A DNA stretch of 64,000 nt, from positions 62,001 through 126,000 of the forward strand of contig NZ_JAHCST010000006.1 in NCBI RefSeq assembly GCF_018476525.1, written 5' to 3'. This document shows, one piece after another, positions 1 through 8,679 of the stretch; positions within the stretch are counted from its first letter, which is position 1, and every line of letters begins with the position of its first letter. Source of the stretch: Acrocarpospora catenulata (lineage in GTDB: Bacteria; Actinomycetota; Actinomycetes; Streptosporangiales; Streptosporangiaceae). A program made the position numbers and the translations under genes. A model generated the notes under the pieces. That model was given only the letters and a program-made list of their open reading frames with translations, was not told the origin of the DNA and made no database searches.

Positions 1-810
1 GTCTCCTTCGGAGGGCGTGACCTGCTCGGCATGCCCAGGCGGGAGCTGAACCAGAGGCTGGGCACGGACATCGCTATGATCTTCCAGGACCCCGGCCGAT
101 CCCTGAACCCGGTGGTTCGCATCGAGCGGCAGATCACCGAGGGGATCCGCCGGCACCTCGGCGTCAGCCGCAGCGAGGCGCACACGCGCGCCCTGCGGCT
201 GCTCGACGAGGTCGGGGTCTCCGATCCCGAGCGACGGCTGCGCAGCTACCCGCACGAGCTCTCCGGCGGCATGCGCCAGCGAATCATGATCGCCATCGCG
301 TTGAGCTGCGAACCCCGGCTGCTGATCGCCGACGAGCCGACGACCGCGCTCGATGTGACGATCCAGCGGCAGATCCTCGATCTCCTGCGGCGGCTGCAAC
401 GGGAACGCCAGATGGCGATGATACTGATCAGCCATGACCTGTCCCTGGTGGCCGGCCGTACCGACGACGTCGCCGTGATGTACGCGGGCCGCCTGGCCGA
501 GGTCGGCCTGACGAAGGAGGTGTTCCGGTCGCCGCGCCACCGCTACACCGAGGCGCTGCTGGCGGCGACCCCGTCGGTGAAGTCCACACCGCACGCCCGG
601 TTGCGGCTGATCCCCGGATCGCTTCCGGACGCCACCGACCCGCCGGACGGATGCCGCTTCGCGGCCAGATGTCCCCGAGCGGATCATGCCTGCTCGATCG
701 AGCCGCTGGAGATGGTCCGGGTGGGTGCACGGCACGAGACGATCTGCCGGCATCCGCTCGGGGAGGCCGAGGCCGTACCGGCCGTCGGGGGCGAAAGGAG
801 CACCTCATGA
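1..810 (+). CDS. Peptide/nickel ABC transporter ATP-binding protein (DppD type), 5' partial
   Basis: The reading frame is open from base 1, so the start codon and the Walker A motif lie upstream of the window. The 269 visible residues carry Q-loop [11 protein letters not shown], signature LSGGMRQR, Walker [13 protein letters not shown], the H-loop LISHD, and the C-terminal oligo/dipeptide-transporter extension with the CRFAARCP cysteine motif. Proteins of this family hydrolyse ATP at the inner face of the membrane to drive import of dipeptides, oligopeptides or nickel. The stop overlaps the start of the next ATPase (ATGA), the standard DppD-DppF arrangement. The permease and binding-protein genes are presumably upstream; substrate cannot be told. 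Confidence 0.93.
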   Translation, partial: VSFGGRDLLGMPRRELNQRLGTDIAMIFQDPGRSLNPVVRIERQITEGIRRHLGVSRSEAHTRALRLLDEVGVSDPERRLRSYPHELSGGMRQRIMIAIALSCEPRLLIADEPTTALDVTIQRQILDLLRRLQRERQMAMILISHDLSLVAGRTDDVAVMYAGRLAEVGLTKEVFRSPRHRYTEALLAATPSVKSTPHARLRLIPGSLPDATDPPDGCRFAARCPRADHACSIEPLEMVRVGARHETICRHPLGEAEAVPAVGGERSTS

Positions 811-1790
811 CCGGACTTCTCACGAAAGACTCCGACGTCCTCTTGCGCGCCGAGGAACTCGTCGTCGAGTTCCCGACCAAGGCCGGTGTCCTGCAGGCGG
901 TCTCCGGGGTGTCATTCCAGGTCGCTCCCGGCCAGACGCTGGGCATCGTGGGTGAATCCGGGTGCGGCAAGTCGACGACCGGCCGCGCGCTGCTGCGGCT
1001 CAGCGACTTCACGTCCGGATCGGTGCAGTTTCTCGGGGAGAAGCTGGAACAGGCCGGCCATCGGCGCATGCGTGAACTCCGGCGCAGCATGCAGATGATC
1101 TTCCAGGATCCGCTGGGCTCGCTCAACCCGCGCAGGAAGGTCCGCGACATCGTCGTGGAAGGCCTGCGCGTCGCGGGGGCCGGAGACGACGAATGCGCAC
1201 GTGTCGCCCGTGAGGTGCTCGACCAGGTCGGGCTGCCGATCGACCGCTTCGGCGACGTCCGGCCGCGTGCGCTGTCCGGGGGGCAGGCCCAGCGGGTGGC
1301 CATCGCGCGGGCGATCGCGGTGCGGCCCACGCTGCTCATCTGCGACGAGCCGGTGTCCGCGCTGGATGTGTCCGTGCAGGCGCAGATCCTGAATCTGATC
1401 GAGGACCTGAAGCAGGAGTACGCGTTCACGGTTCTGTTCATCTCCCACGACCTGGGCGTGGTCCGCTCGGTGAGCGACCAGATCATGGTCATGTATCTCG
1501 GCAAGGTCGTGGAGATCGGCGACCCTGAGCAGGTGTATTCGGCGCCCGCCCATCCGTACACGCGCGCCCTGCTGGACTCGGTGCCCGACGCCACCGCCGA
1601 GGAGGGGTTCGCCGGGCCCGCGCTGAAAGGTGACATCCCCTCACCGCTGTCGCCGCCCAGTGGCTGCCGCTTCCGTACCAGGTGTCCCCGGGCTGCCGAC
1701 CTGTGCCGCGAGCAGGAGCCGACGCCGCGCACCTGGGGAGCAGGGCGTCAGGTGGCCTGCCACTTCCCCCTGGATTCACCCGGTCAGTAG
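807..1790 (+). CDS. Peptide/nickel ABC transporter ATP-binding protein (DppF type)
   Basis: Second ATPase of the importer, 327 residues. The start ATG at 807 overlaps the preceding stop and follows AAAGGAG at 794-800; an upstream in-frame ATG at 651 lies inside the previous gene and is rejected. Motifs: Walker A GESGCGKSTT, Q-loop IFQDPLGSLNP, signature LSGGQAQRVA, Walker B LLICDEPVSALD, H-loop FISHD, and a C-terminal CRFRTRCP extension as in DppF/OppF. It would pair with the preceding gene to energise one permease. It ends the operon, with a strong hairpin directly after it. Confidence 0.94.
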   Translation: MTGLLTKDSDVLLRAEELVVEFPTKAGVLQAVSGVSFQVAPGQTLGIVGESGCGKSTTGRALLRLSDFTSGSVQFLGEKLEQAGHRRMRELRRSMQMIFQDPLGSLNPRRKVRDIVVEGLRVAGAGDDECARVAREVLDQVGLPIDRFGDVRPRALSGGQAQRVAIARAIAVRPTLLICDEPVSALDVSVQAQILNLIEDLKQEYAFTVLFISHDLGVVRSVSDQIMVMYLGKVVEIGDPEQVYSAPAHPYTRALLDSVPDATAEEGFAGPALKGDIPSPLSPPSGCRFRTRCPRAADLCREQEPTPRTWGAGRQVACHFPLDSPGQ

Positions 1791-1798
1791 AGAACGGA

Positions 1799-1827
1799 CG
1801 TGGCCCCCGGCTCTGCCGGGGGCCACG
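1799..1827. terminator. 12-bp perfect hairpin between convergent genes
   Basis: Bases 1799-1810 pair perfectly with 1816-1827 around a 5-base loop (stem core TGGCCCCCGG). It sits 9 bases after the stop of the plus-strand ATPase and just before the stop of the minus-strand racemase gene, so it can serve as a bidirectional intrinsic terminator. There is no T tract, which is common in actinomycetes. Confidence 0.75.
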
Positions 1828-1837
1828 GTCATGCGCG

Positions 1838-2986
1838 TCACCCGCCGATCGCGCCGACGGCACGAAGCTCCCGCACCTCCTCCTCGGTGAGACCCAGGCC
1901 GGTCACGACCGCGTCGGTGTCCTGGCCGATGCCGGGGGCGGTACGGGGCAGCTCGGCCGATGTGCGGCTGAAGCGGGGAGCGGGCGCCGGATGGACCACG
2001 CCGTCGATGGTGACGAACGTGCCACGATCGACGTTATGCGGGGCCTCGACGGCTTCAGCGGGCGTGTAGACCGGAGAGAAACACGCCTCGACGCCATCGA
2101 AGGAGGCGCACCACTCGGGCCTTGTCCTGGTCCGGAAAATCTGCGCGAACCGCGCCTTCAGCCACGGCCAGGCGTCCCTGTCCATCTGGGCGGGAAGCGT
2201 CGCCGCGTCGAGACCGAGCACCCCCAGCAGCGCCGCGTAGTACTGCGGCTCGATGGCGGCGACCGCCACGTAGTGGCCGTCTGCGGTCTCATACGCCTGA
2301 TAGAAATGCGCACCCGAGTCGATCACGTTGGTGCCGCGGGGACCCCACTGGCCCTTCGCGGCGGTGTCGTAGAACGGCGCCATGAGCAGCGCCGCGGCGT
2401 CCACCATGGCGGTGTCCACCACCTGGCCGATACCGGAGCGTCCCGCCTCGACCAGGGCCGCCAGGACGCCGGCCACCAGCAGCATGGCTCCCCCGTAGTC
2501 GGCCACGATGTTCATCGGCGGCACCGGCGGCCCGCCGGCCGATCCGATCGTCGACAGCACACCGGCCACCGCGATGTAGTTGAGATCGTGCCCGGCGACG
2601 GAGGCGTACGGCCCCGTCTGCCCGTAGCCGGTCATCCGGCCGTAGATCAGCCGCGACCGGCGGGCCAGGCAGGGCTCCGGCCCGAGTCCCAGGCGCTCGG
2701 CGACTCCCGGCCGGAACCCCTCCAGGAGGATGTCCGCCTGATCGAGCAGCCGCATGACCAGATCGACGCCATCGGGATGTTTGAGGTTGACGCAGATCGA
2801 CCGGCGGTTCCGCTCCAGGATCCGCACGTGGCTCTCGCCACCCGGACGGTGGATCTGGATGACCTCGGCCCCCATGTCGGAGAGCATCATCCCGGCGAAG
2901 GGCACGGGCCCGATGCCGCCCAGTTCGATGACCCGCACCCCGGTCAGCGGGCCGGTGCCGGAGGTCTGCGTCGGGGTGGAGGTCAT
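1838..2986 (-). CDS. Alpha-methylacyl-CoA racemase (CaiB/BaiF superfamily)
   Basis: 382 residues, closely resembling mycobacterial MCR/AMACR: RNRR..NLKHPDG, LLEGFRPGVAERLGLGP, RMTGYGQTGP, QVVDTAMVD. The three residues known in MCR as active-site acids/bases are in place: His133 (AGHDLNY), Asp163 (VADYGG) and Glu246 (AIEPQYY). It would interconvert (2R)- and (2S)-methylacyl-CoA esters, needed for beta-oxidation of branched (isoprenoid/sterol side-chain-like) acids. I prefer ATG 2986, which has GGGAG six bases upstream; ATG 3013 (391 residues) overlaps the upstream stop (ATGA) and is the alternative. Second gene of a minus-strand pair after the tandem CoA-transferase. Confidence 0.9.
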   Translation of the reverse strand: MTSTPTQTSGTGPLTGVRVIELGGIGPVPFAGMMLSDMGAEVIQIHRPGGESHVRILERNRRSICVNLKHPDGVDLVMRLLDQADILLEGFRPGVAERLGLGPEPCLARRSRLIYGRMTGYGQTGPYASVAGHDLNYIAVAGVLSTIGSAGGPPVPPMNIVADYGGAMLLVAGVLAALVEAGRSGIGQVVDTAMVDAAALLMAPFYDTAAKGQWGPRGTNVIDSGAHFYQAYETADGHYVAVAAIEPQYYAALLGVLGLDAATLPAQMDRDAWPWLKARFAQIFRTRTRPEWCASFDGVEACFSPVYTPAEAVEAPHNVDRGTFVTIDGVVHPAPAPRFSRTSAELPRTAPGIGQDTDAVVTGLGLTEEEVRELRAVGAIGG

Positions 2987-3009
2987 GGGCGGCTCCCTGT
3001 CCGTGTGCG

Positions 3010-5328
3010 TCATCTGCCGACCGGGTTCCGGCCGACGACGCCGGCCCGTTCGAGATCTGCGAGGCCGTCGTGCACGACCGCGCCCAGCACCTGCTCGTTG
3101 TGCTCGCCGAGCAGCGGCGGCGCGGACCGCAGCCACGGTTCCCGCCACCGGCGCGCGAACCGGAACGGCATGCCCAGGGTGGCGCGCGCTCCCGCGAGCG
3201 GATGCACAAAACGCTCGATGTATGAGCGGGCGGCGTGTTGCTCGTGCTCGTCGACGCGTGACGGCTCGCAGACCCGGGCCGCCGGCACCCCCGCCTGGAT
3301 GAGGGCCCGCTCCAGTTCGCGGACATCTCGGCCCTGGCAGGCCCGGGCGATCGCCGCCTCCAGCCGGTCGGCTGCTGCGTCGTCGACCGGAACGGTGAGC
3401 CCCGCGAGCTTGAGGACCTTGCCGATGCCGTCCAGCTGGTCCCGAGACTCCGCCGAGACGGCCAGCCATTCATCGGAGCCGTCCGCGCCACACGCGAACA
3501 CGCCCTGGAGCAGCGTCCGCGGCCCCCGGTTGCCGCGCCGGCGCGGCGGCTGCCCGTACGCGTCGAACTCGACGACAAGGGCGGCCGACACATTGAGCGC
3601 CGTCTCCACCATGGGCACCTCCACGCACACACCGCCCCCGGTGCGATCGACATGTTCGAGGGCGACGATGGCCGCGAACGCGGCGTGCAGACCCGCGATC
3701 GGGTCGCAGGGGCCTTTGAGGATCATCGGCGGCCCGTCGGAGTAGCCAGTCATCCAGGCGGGCCCGGCCGCCTGCTCGATGGTCTGGGCGAGGCCCACGC
3801 GGTCCCGCCAGGGACCCTCCAGCCCGAAGGCGGGCATCCGGATCAGGGAGAGTCTCGGGTTGCGCTCCTTGAGGACCTCCGCCGTGAGGCCGAAGCCGTC
3901 CATGACCCGGGGAGAGAAGTTCTCGACGACCAGGTCGAATCCGGCCGCCAGGTCGAGGAAGACGCTCCTGCCGCGCGGATCGGCCAGATTGAGGGTGACC
4001 GCCTGCTTGTTCCAGTTCGACGCCTGGAACAGGCCGCCCCACTCCCACCAGGGTTCGTCGGTCGGCGTCCGCCCCCGCGGAGTCGCGAAGCGCATGCCGT
4101 CCGGCCGCTGCACCGACTCCACCTTGACGATCTCCGCCCCGAGGACGGACAGCACCTGGGTCATGAAAGGACCGGCCCAGAAAGCGGTGAGGTCGACGAT
4201 CCGCACACCGCTGAGCGGAAGCGGCCGCTCGCAGATCGACTGACGGCGGGCACGCGGCGCGTGACACCATCGCGGGTCGCGAGAATGCGCCCCCAGCGCG
4301 GGCGACGCGAGGTTCCGCAGCGGCGGGTTCCGCCCGTCGACCAGGTACGGAATGCGGGGCTGCCGGAACCCGCCGTCAGCGTTGTCGACATAGACCCCGC
4401 GATCGGCGAAGTGGCCGACCTTGGTCAGCGTCTCCGGCGAGCCGAGGGGCGCGACAGGCAGGCGGAACGCCGCGGCGAGTTCTTCGATCTCCGCCGCGGT
4501 ACGCGCCGACGTCCACTCGTCGATGATGGCCGAGAGCTCGGCGAACCGTTCCGGCGTGCGAATCGACGGGTCGTCGGCGAGCTCCGGCCGGCCCAGCAGA
4601 ACGGCGAAATCGGCGAACATCTGTCCGGTGGCCGTGCAGAGCCCGATGTGGCCGTCCACCGTGGGGTGGTTGGACGGCAACCAGGTGAAGCGGCGTTCGG
4701 GCCCGGGGTGGCGGCCGTCCAGGCTCGCCGTCAGCGGCATCTGCATCGACATCGTCGAGCACATGGCCTCAAGCATGGACAGATCGACGTGCTCGCCCTC
4801 CTCCTGGCGGGCCAGCGCCGCGGCCACCACGCCGGCGAAGCAGCCGGCGATGAACTCCCCCAGCCGGCCTCCGGCGAACACCGGCGGCCGGCCAGGAAGG
4901 CCGCGGCTGCCCGTCGATCCGGCCATCGCCTGCAACGTGAACTCGTTGACCGGCCGGTCCCGCCAGGGACCGGTCCTGCCGAACGGGGTGATGGACAGGA
5001 CGTGTACGCGCGGATGCTTCGACCTGATCTCGCGGATAGCCGCGTCGTCGAGCTCCCCGGACTCGATGACCAGGTCGGCCGTGGCGACCAGGTCGCCGAC
5101 GGCCGCGTCGGGGAACGAGCCGAGGACGGACCGCTTCCCCGCGTTGATGAAACGGAACAGCGCGGAGTCCCCGGTGATATCCACATCGACGTGGGTCCAC
5201 CGCCGTAGCGGATCTCCGGAGGCCCCTTCCGCCTTGACGACGTCGGCTCCCGCGTCGTGCAGGAGCTTGCCGCAGTACGGCCCGGCGATATTGGTTGCGA
5301 ACTCGACGACGCGAAGGCCATCCAGCAT
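3010..5328 (-). CDS. Tandem family III CoA-transferase (two CaiB/BaiF domains in one chain)
   Basis: 772 residues: one CaiB/BaiF domain at about 1-340 and a second from about 370 to the end, joined by a short basic linker. Single-domain family III enzymes are about 400 residues and intertwine as dimers, so this chain would be a covalent dimer. The first half has the catalytic-type motif EHVDLSMLEA; in the second half the matching position reads VEVPMVETA, Asp replaced by Glu, suggesting only one competent site. ATG 5328 has GGAG six bases upstream; GTG 5340 is the alternative. It likely moves CoA onto a carboxylic acid whose product the downstream racemase then handles. A GCAACTA operator candidate lies about 80 bp upstream. 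Confidence 0.88.
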   Translation of the reverse strand: MLDGLRVVEFATNIAGPYCGKLLHDAGADVVKAEGASGDPLRRWTHVDVDITGDSALFRFINAGKRSVLGSFPDAAVGDLVATADLVIESGELDDAAIREIRSKHPRVHVLSITPFGRTGPWRDRPVNEFTLQAMAGSTGSRGLPGRPPVFAGGRLGEFIAGCFAGVVAAALARQEEGEHVDLSMLEAMCSTMSMQMPLTASLDGRHPGPERRFTWLPSNHPTVDGHIGLCTATGQMFADFAVLLGRPELADDPSIRTPERFAELSAIIDEWTSARTAAEIEELAAAFRLPVAPLGSPETLTKVGHFADRGVYVDNADGGFRQPRIPYLVDGRNPPLRNLASPALGAHSRDPRWCHAPRARRQSICERPLPLSGVRIVDLTAFWAGPFMTQVLSVLGAEIVKVESVQRPDGMRFATPRGRTPTDEPWWEWGGLFQASNWNKQAVTLNLADPRGRSVFLDLAAGFDLVVENFSPRVMDGFGLTAEVLKERNPRLSLIRMPAFGLEGPWRDRVGLAQTIEQAAGPAWMTGYSDGPPMILKGPCDPIAGLHAAFAAIVALEHVDRTGGGVCVEVPMVETALNVSAALVVEFDAYGQPPRRRGNRGPRTLLQGVFACGADGSDEWLAVSAESRDQLDGIGKVLKLAGLTVPVDDAAADRLEAAIARACQGRDVRELERALIQAGVPAARVCEPSRVDEHEQHAARSYIERFVHPLAGARATLGMPFRFARRWREPWLRSAPPLLGEHNEQVLGAVVHDGLADLERAGVVGRNPVGR

Positions 5329-5408
5329 CAGCCGCTCCACAGGTTCCGGGCGCCGTCGACCGGCGCCGAGGGCTGGTGACGGCCAGAGCCTAACAAATTT
5401 AACTGCAG

Positions 5409-5423
5409 TCAGGCAACTAGTTT
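5409..5423. promoter_or_regulatory. Candidate tandem-MarR operator, site A
   Basis: AGGCAACTAGTTT at 5411-5423, in an AT-rich stretch between the CoA-transferase start and the MarR gene end (it overlaps the MarR stop codon). It matches the site at 6790-6803 on the other strand at 12 of 13 positions, and shares GCAACTA with the two copies before the nitroreductase gene. Confidence 0.5.
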
Positions 5424-6514
5424 GGGATCATGGTTTCGGTGGCTTCGGCCCCGACCGTGGACGCCAGGGCTCCGGTTCCCGGGAACACGTGGCCTGGCAG
5501 CGCGAGCAGCCCGTCGAGGAATCCCGCGCACAGATCCAGGAACCGCCTACTTTTCGCCGATTCCCACATCGACATCGCGTCGGCGAACGGGGCGAATTCG
5601 CATTCGTCGACCCGGCGAATCAACGCGGTGCCCTTTCGGCTTATCTTGATGCGTTTACGCCGGGCGTCCAGCGTGTCATCGGCACGAATAATGAGTTCGT
5701 TTTCTTCGAGCTGCCTGACCCGCCGGCTGGTCCGCGAGGTGTCCAGGTTGATCCTCCGCCCGAGCTCGGTCACGTCCACCGGGCCGTGCCTGCTGATGAC
5801 GCGCAGGGCGACCAGCGGCTGCTGGGCGATCGGCGACTGGGCGGCCGCCAGCACGGCACGCGTACTGGCGGCGCTGGTGGCGAAGGCGCCGGCCCACCTC
5901 AGGAACACCAGGATCAGCGGGATGGTCCTGGTGAGTGCCGCGTGGACCTGGGGATCCGGCTTCCAGGGGTCGATGTCGTAGGAGTCGATCTGTTCCGGGA
6001 TCCGCTGCCGTAACCGCGTGCGCAGCCGCGGCAGCAGATCCGCGATGAGGCCGCCGAACTCCTCGATGTCCGCCACCGGCCAGCCTGCGACGACGGCGAT
6101 GTAGTCGGCGAGCCAGACGCGCTGCCAGGCGTCGGCGGCCTCCCGGCCATGTGCCGTGGCGCGCACCCGGCTGCTGCGGCCGTCGGTGACACCGGGAAAC
6201 CTCTCGACCAGCCCCAGCGCCTCCAGACTGGCGACATGCCGGCTGGCCCGGGAGAAATTGACCCCGAGTTCGGAGGCGACCCGGCCGATGGCCATCGGCT
6301 CGTCCACGAGCAGGATTTGAATCGCCCGGAGGTCAGCCATTGTGATGGGATATCCGGTGCTTTCCCGCAATCGCTCCGATTGTCTGCTCACCGGACGAGC
6401 GCTGAGCGCGAGAAAATGCAGGAGCCGCACCACCGGGTTGCCGGCACGCATGGTCGTGCTCCGGGTCTGCGGCGCACTCGTCGGTCCTCCGGTCACCCTA
6501 CCATCGTGAATCAT
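5417..6514 (-). CDS. Tandem MarR-family regulator (two winged-helix domains)
   Basis: 365 residues, over twice a normal MarR protein (about 140-160). It has two winged-helix units. The first (about residues 55-140) contains MADLRAIQILL, IGRVASELGVNFSRASRHVASLEALGLVER and the wing GRSSRVRAT. The second (about 235-310) contains PLVALRVISRHG, VTELGRRINLDTSRTSRRVRQLEENELI and the wing ARRKRIKIS. The chain therefore resembles a covalently linked MarR dimer. It lies between the CoA-transferase pair and the MaoC gene and probably represses both, sensing a CoA ester or free acid; that is inference. ATG 6514 has AGAGG just upstream. A weak GCAACT-TTTT copy at 6528-6537 lies before its own start. Confidence 0.82.
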   Translation of the reverse strand: MIHDGRVTGGPTSAPQTRSTTMRAGNPVVRLLHFLALSARPVSRQSERLRESTGYPITMADLRAIQILLVDEPMAIGRVASELGVNFSRASRHVASLEALGLVERFPGVTDGRSSRVRATAHGREAADAWQRVWLADYIAVVAGWPVADIEEFGGLIADLLPRLRTRLRQRIPEQIDSYDIDPWKPDPQVHAALTRTIPLILVFLRWAGAFATSAASTRAVLAAAQSPIAQQPLVALRVISRHGPVDVTELGRRINLDTSRTSRRVRQLEENELIIRADDTLDARRKRIKISRKGTALIRRVDECEFAPFADAMSMWESAKSRRFLDLCAGFLDGLLALPGHVFPGTGALASTVGAEATETMIPN

Positions 6515-6548
6515 TGCCCTCTTTCACGCAACTTTTTCGCCAGAGTAG

Positions 6549-6571
6549 CCCCGACGGCCGAGCCGTCGGGG
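6549..6571. repeat. 10-bp perfect hairpin in the tandem-MarR leader
   Basis: CCCCGACGGC at 6549-6558 pairs with GCCGTCGGGG at 6562-6571 around a 3-base loop, 35 bases upstream of the MarR-gene start. No T tract follows on either strand. It may be a 5'-UTR structure or a divergent-transcript terminator. Confidence 0.5.
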
Positions 6572-6789
6572 GTCGGTCTGATTACACCGGCGTTTCCGGT
6601 CGCCTTCGCGGCGTTACACCAATGGACGACCGCCCAGAACGTGCGAAACCTGCGGCCTATCACTCTGCGCGCCGCCTTCACACGGCACGAGCTTCACGAT
6701 CTCGCGCCTCGATGCCGCGCGCCGCGTACCGGACGCGCTCCCTGCCGCCCCCGGCCGACCGCACGCCGCCTGAAGGTCCAGCGCGCCTA

Positions 6790-6803
6790 AATTAGTTGCC
6801 TAC
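6790..6803. promoter_or_regulatory. Candidate tandem-MarR operator, site B
   Basis: Read on the minus strand this is TAGGCAACTAATT, near-identical to site A. It lies in the AT-rich island between the MarR and MaoC genes, about 230 bp before the MaoC start, so either a long MaoC leader exists or the site serves both directions. Confidence 0.45.
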
Positions 6804-7029
6804 TAGCATGCATATAGCTTAGGCTGCCTCTCGTGATGCCGCACGGCCAACGCGCGGCCGACTCGTCCGCTCGCGAGATCCAGATGGCCCGCCATCGGCG
6901 GGTAGACGGTCGTGAACGCTTGCGGACCCGCGTCGGATGCTTCCGTAACGCGTACGCCCGCGTGAACACGGCGGCACACTCCTCGCCGTGGCGCTGACAA
7001 GCCCGCGCAGGTCTCGTGAAAGGAACACC

Positions 7030-8166
7030 GTGACGGACAAAATCAAGACACTTGAGGAATTCGAGCACGAATACCAGCAGGGCTTGGGCGAGCCGATGCA
7101 CCCGCGGCCGTGGCGGAAGGTGACCGAGGAGTGGCTGTACCGCTTCGGGACCGGCGCGGGAGACTTCAATCCCCTCTTCCGGGACGCGGAATATGCCGCC
7201 GGGGGACGCTACCATGAATTGACCGCGTCACCCGCGTTCATCTTCTCGGTCGATTTCGGCGCGAGCGCCTCCATCTGGGGGCACATTCCGGAGAGTCGCG
7301 TCTCGATGTCCGACCTCACGATTCTCTACATCGGTAACAGGGTCCACTGGTACCGGCCCATCTGGCTGGGCGACAAAGTGCGCGCCATCGAAACACCGAT
7401 CGGCATCAAGCGCGTCGAAATGCGCCAGACCGGCGCCGCTCTGATCTGCACCGGGCAGACCGAGTACTGGAACTCGCGCGGCGAACTCGTCGCCCGCCTC
7501 GAGAACGACATGCTGCGTTTCGTGAACCAGGCCCGGCCCGTCGAGTCGGCGGTCGCCGAGCAGGGCGGCAAAGTCGCCCCGGACCCGCTGGTATGGAAGC
7601 GCGAACGCCGCGGCGCCGAGCCGAGGTACTGGACCGACGTGCGGGACGGCGAAGAGATCCCCGACCTTCCGAAGGGCACCTACACCACCACCGAGCTGTA
7701 CATGTTCGCCCACCTGGCGCTCGGCGGCAATCGCTCGCGAGAGGTCGACGAGGGGACGATCGACATGGGCGCGGGCGGCCGGGCCGACCCCGAGTACGCA
7801 CGATCGAGCAGGGCACAGGCGACGTCCTTCGACTTCGGCCCCCAGCGCTCCTGCTGGCTGATCCAGGCGGTGTCGGACTGGGCCGGGGATCACGGGGCCC
7901 TCCGTTACGGCGAGACCCGCCTCAAGCGTCCCAACCTCGTCGGCGATACCAACACCATCCGTGGACGGGTCGAGAAGAAGTACCGCGACGACGCCGGCGC
8001 ACCCCTGGTCGACGTGGTCGCGGAGAACGTCAACCAGCGGGGCGAGGTGACCGCGTCAGCCAAGGTCACCGTCCGCCTGCCGGAGAACGAGTCGCAGCTT
8101 TCCGAATCGATCCCTTCGCTGCTCTTCGCCGCCGAGCGATCCCCCCAGGCTGGAATCTACGGGTAG
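7030..8166 (+). CDS. Double-hotdog MaoC/FAS1-like acyl-CoA hydratase
   Basis: 378 residues. GTG 7030 follows AAAGGA with five bases spacing. Two hotdog-type segments are visible: an N-terminal FAS1-like dehydratase half (about 15-165, with FGTGAGDFNPLFRD and the TASPAFIFSVDF region) and a C-terminal MaoC-like half (about 195-360, with LALGG and FDFGPQRSCWL). These proteins hydrate enoyl-CoA or dehydrate hydroxyacyl-CoA. Placed beside racemase, CoA-transferase and the shared operator, it most likely serves the same acyl-CoA route. The catalytic Asp/His pair is plausible in the DFNPLFRD segment, but the usual HxDxxxA form is altered, so activity is uncertain. Confidence 0.82.
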   Translation: MTDKIKTLEEFEHEYQQGLGEPMHPRPWRKVTEEWLYRFGTGAGDFNPLFRDAEYAAGGRYHELTASPAFIFSVDFGASASIWGHIPESRVSMSDLTILYIGNRVHWYRPIWLGDKVRAIETPIGIKRVEMRQTGAALICTGQTEYWNSRGELVARLENDMLRFVNQARPVESAVAEQGGKVAPDPLVWKRERRGAEPRYWTDVRDGEEIPDLPKGTYTTTELYMFAHLALGGNRSREVDEGTIDMGAGGRADPEYARSSRAQATSFDFGPQRSCWLIQAVSDWAGDHGALRYGETRLKRPNLVGDTNTIRGRVEKKYRDDAGAPLVDVVAENVNQRGEVTASAKVTVRLPENESQLSESIPSLLFAAERSPQAGIYG

Positions 8167-8336
8167 CGGCGCACCGTTAAGGCGGCGCTGACTCGTGACG
8201 ACGCCACGGCCGACCTGGCAGCGCTCGCACCCAGAGCCGGCCAGGCCGTCCGTGCGCGCAGCGAGAAGACAGGCCTGACCGGCTTCACAATCGATAGGAG
8301 ACGGACCGGCCAACTGGCCACACCCAGTGAGTTGTT

Positions 8337-8351
8337 CTTCAGTAACTGAAG
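8337..8351. repeat. Palindrome CTTCAGTAACTGAAG at the transposase-remnant end
   Basis: Seven-base arms around one central base. It overlaps the stop of the transposase remnant, so it could be residue of an insertion-sequence end or a small terminator; no matching second copy was found. Confidence 0.35.
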
Positions 8352-8590
8352 ATCGCATTGTGTGATGCCGAAATGGTCCAGTCGCGTTCGTGATGCAGCA
8401 GGACGAGTGCCGCCTGGGTGATCTTCCCGATGCGCCAGGGATCGAGGCTGACCCGGCGCAGGGCCTTGAAGGTGACCGTGAGCAGAGCGTTCGCACGCTC
8501 GCCGACCCCGCGAGCCCTCGCAGCAGTTTGTTGTAGATGTGCTGGTGGCGTTTCTTCTTCGCCGGGACGTGGGCGACAAGACAATGGCTC
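8339..8590 (-). pseudogene. C-terminal remnant of a DDE transposase (IS5/IS1182-like)
   Basis: The minus strand reads GVGERANALL..FKALRRVSLDPWRIG and ITQAALVLLHHER, the typical end of actinomycete IS5-superfamily transposases (GERA-N-ALL followed by a helix with an R-I-G step). Just upstream the match continues in a different frame (VPAKKKRHQHIYNKLL around 8530-8590), so a frameshift is present, and nothing of the catalytic core remains before the neighbouring nitroreductase gene. Dead element; family assignment from memory. Confidence 0.55.
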
Positions 8591-8679
8591 AGTGGCTGAA
8601 CGACGATCTGCCCGGGCGACAGGCTGCTCGCAGCCGCCTCCCGGGCGCTCCGCCGGCTGTGCCGAGCACAGCCGGGGGT

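Larger units (their letters stand above)
6515..7029. other. 515-bp intergenic region between the tandem-MarR and MaoC genes
   Basis: No convincing gene. It contains a hairpin at 6549-6571, a weak GCAACT site at 6528-6537 and an AT-rich island at about 6788-6822 holding operator site B. Promoters for both divergent genes must lie here. Short open frames on both strands show no recognisable protein. Confidence 0.6.
8167..8679. other. 513-bp region with no intact gene
   Basis: It holds a degraded transposase tail on the minus strand (8339-8590), a small palindrome at its end (8337-8351), and about 170 bp of unassigned sequence after the MaoC stop. The MaoC frame stays open for 60 codons after its TAG, ending at 8349, with no recognisable protein. 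Confidence 0.55.

Noticed and set aside
8167-8349. In-frame 60-codon continuation after the MaoC stop
   Set aside because: Open frame but no known protein and no ribosome binding site; one TAG separates it from the MaoC gene. Readthrough or a sequencing error cannot be argued from this alone.
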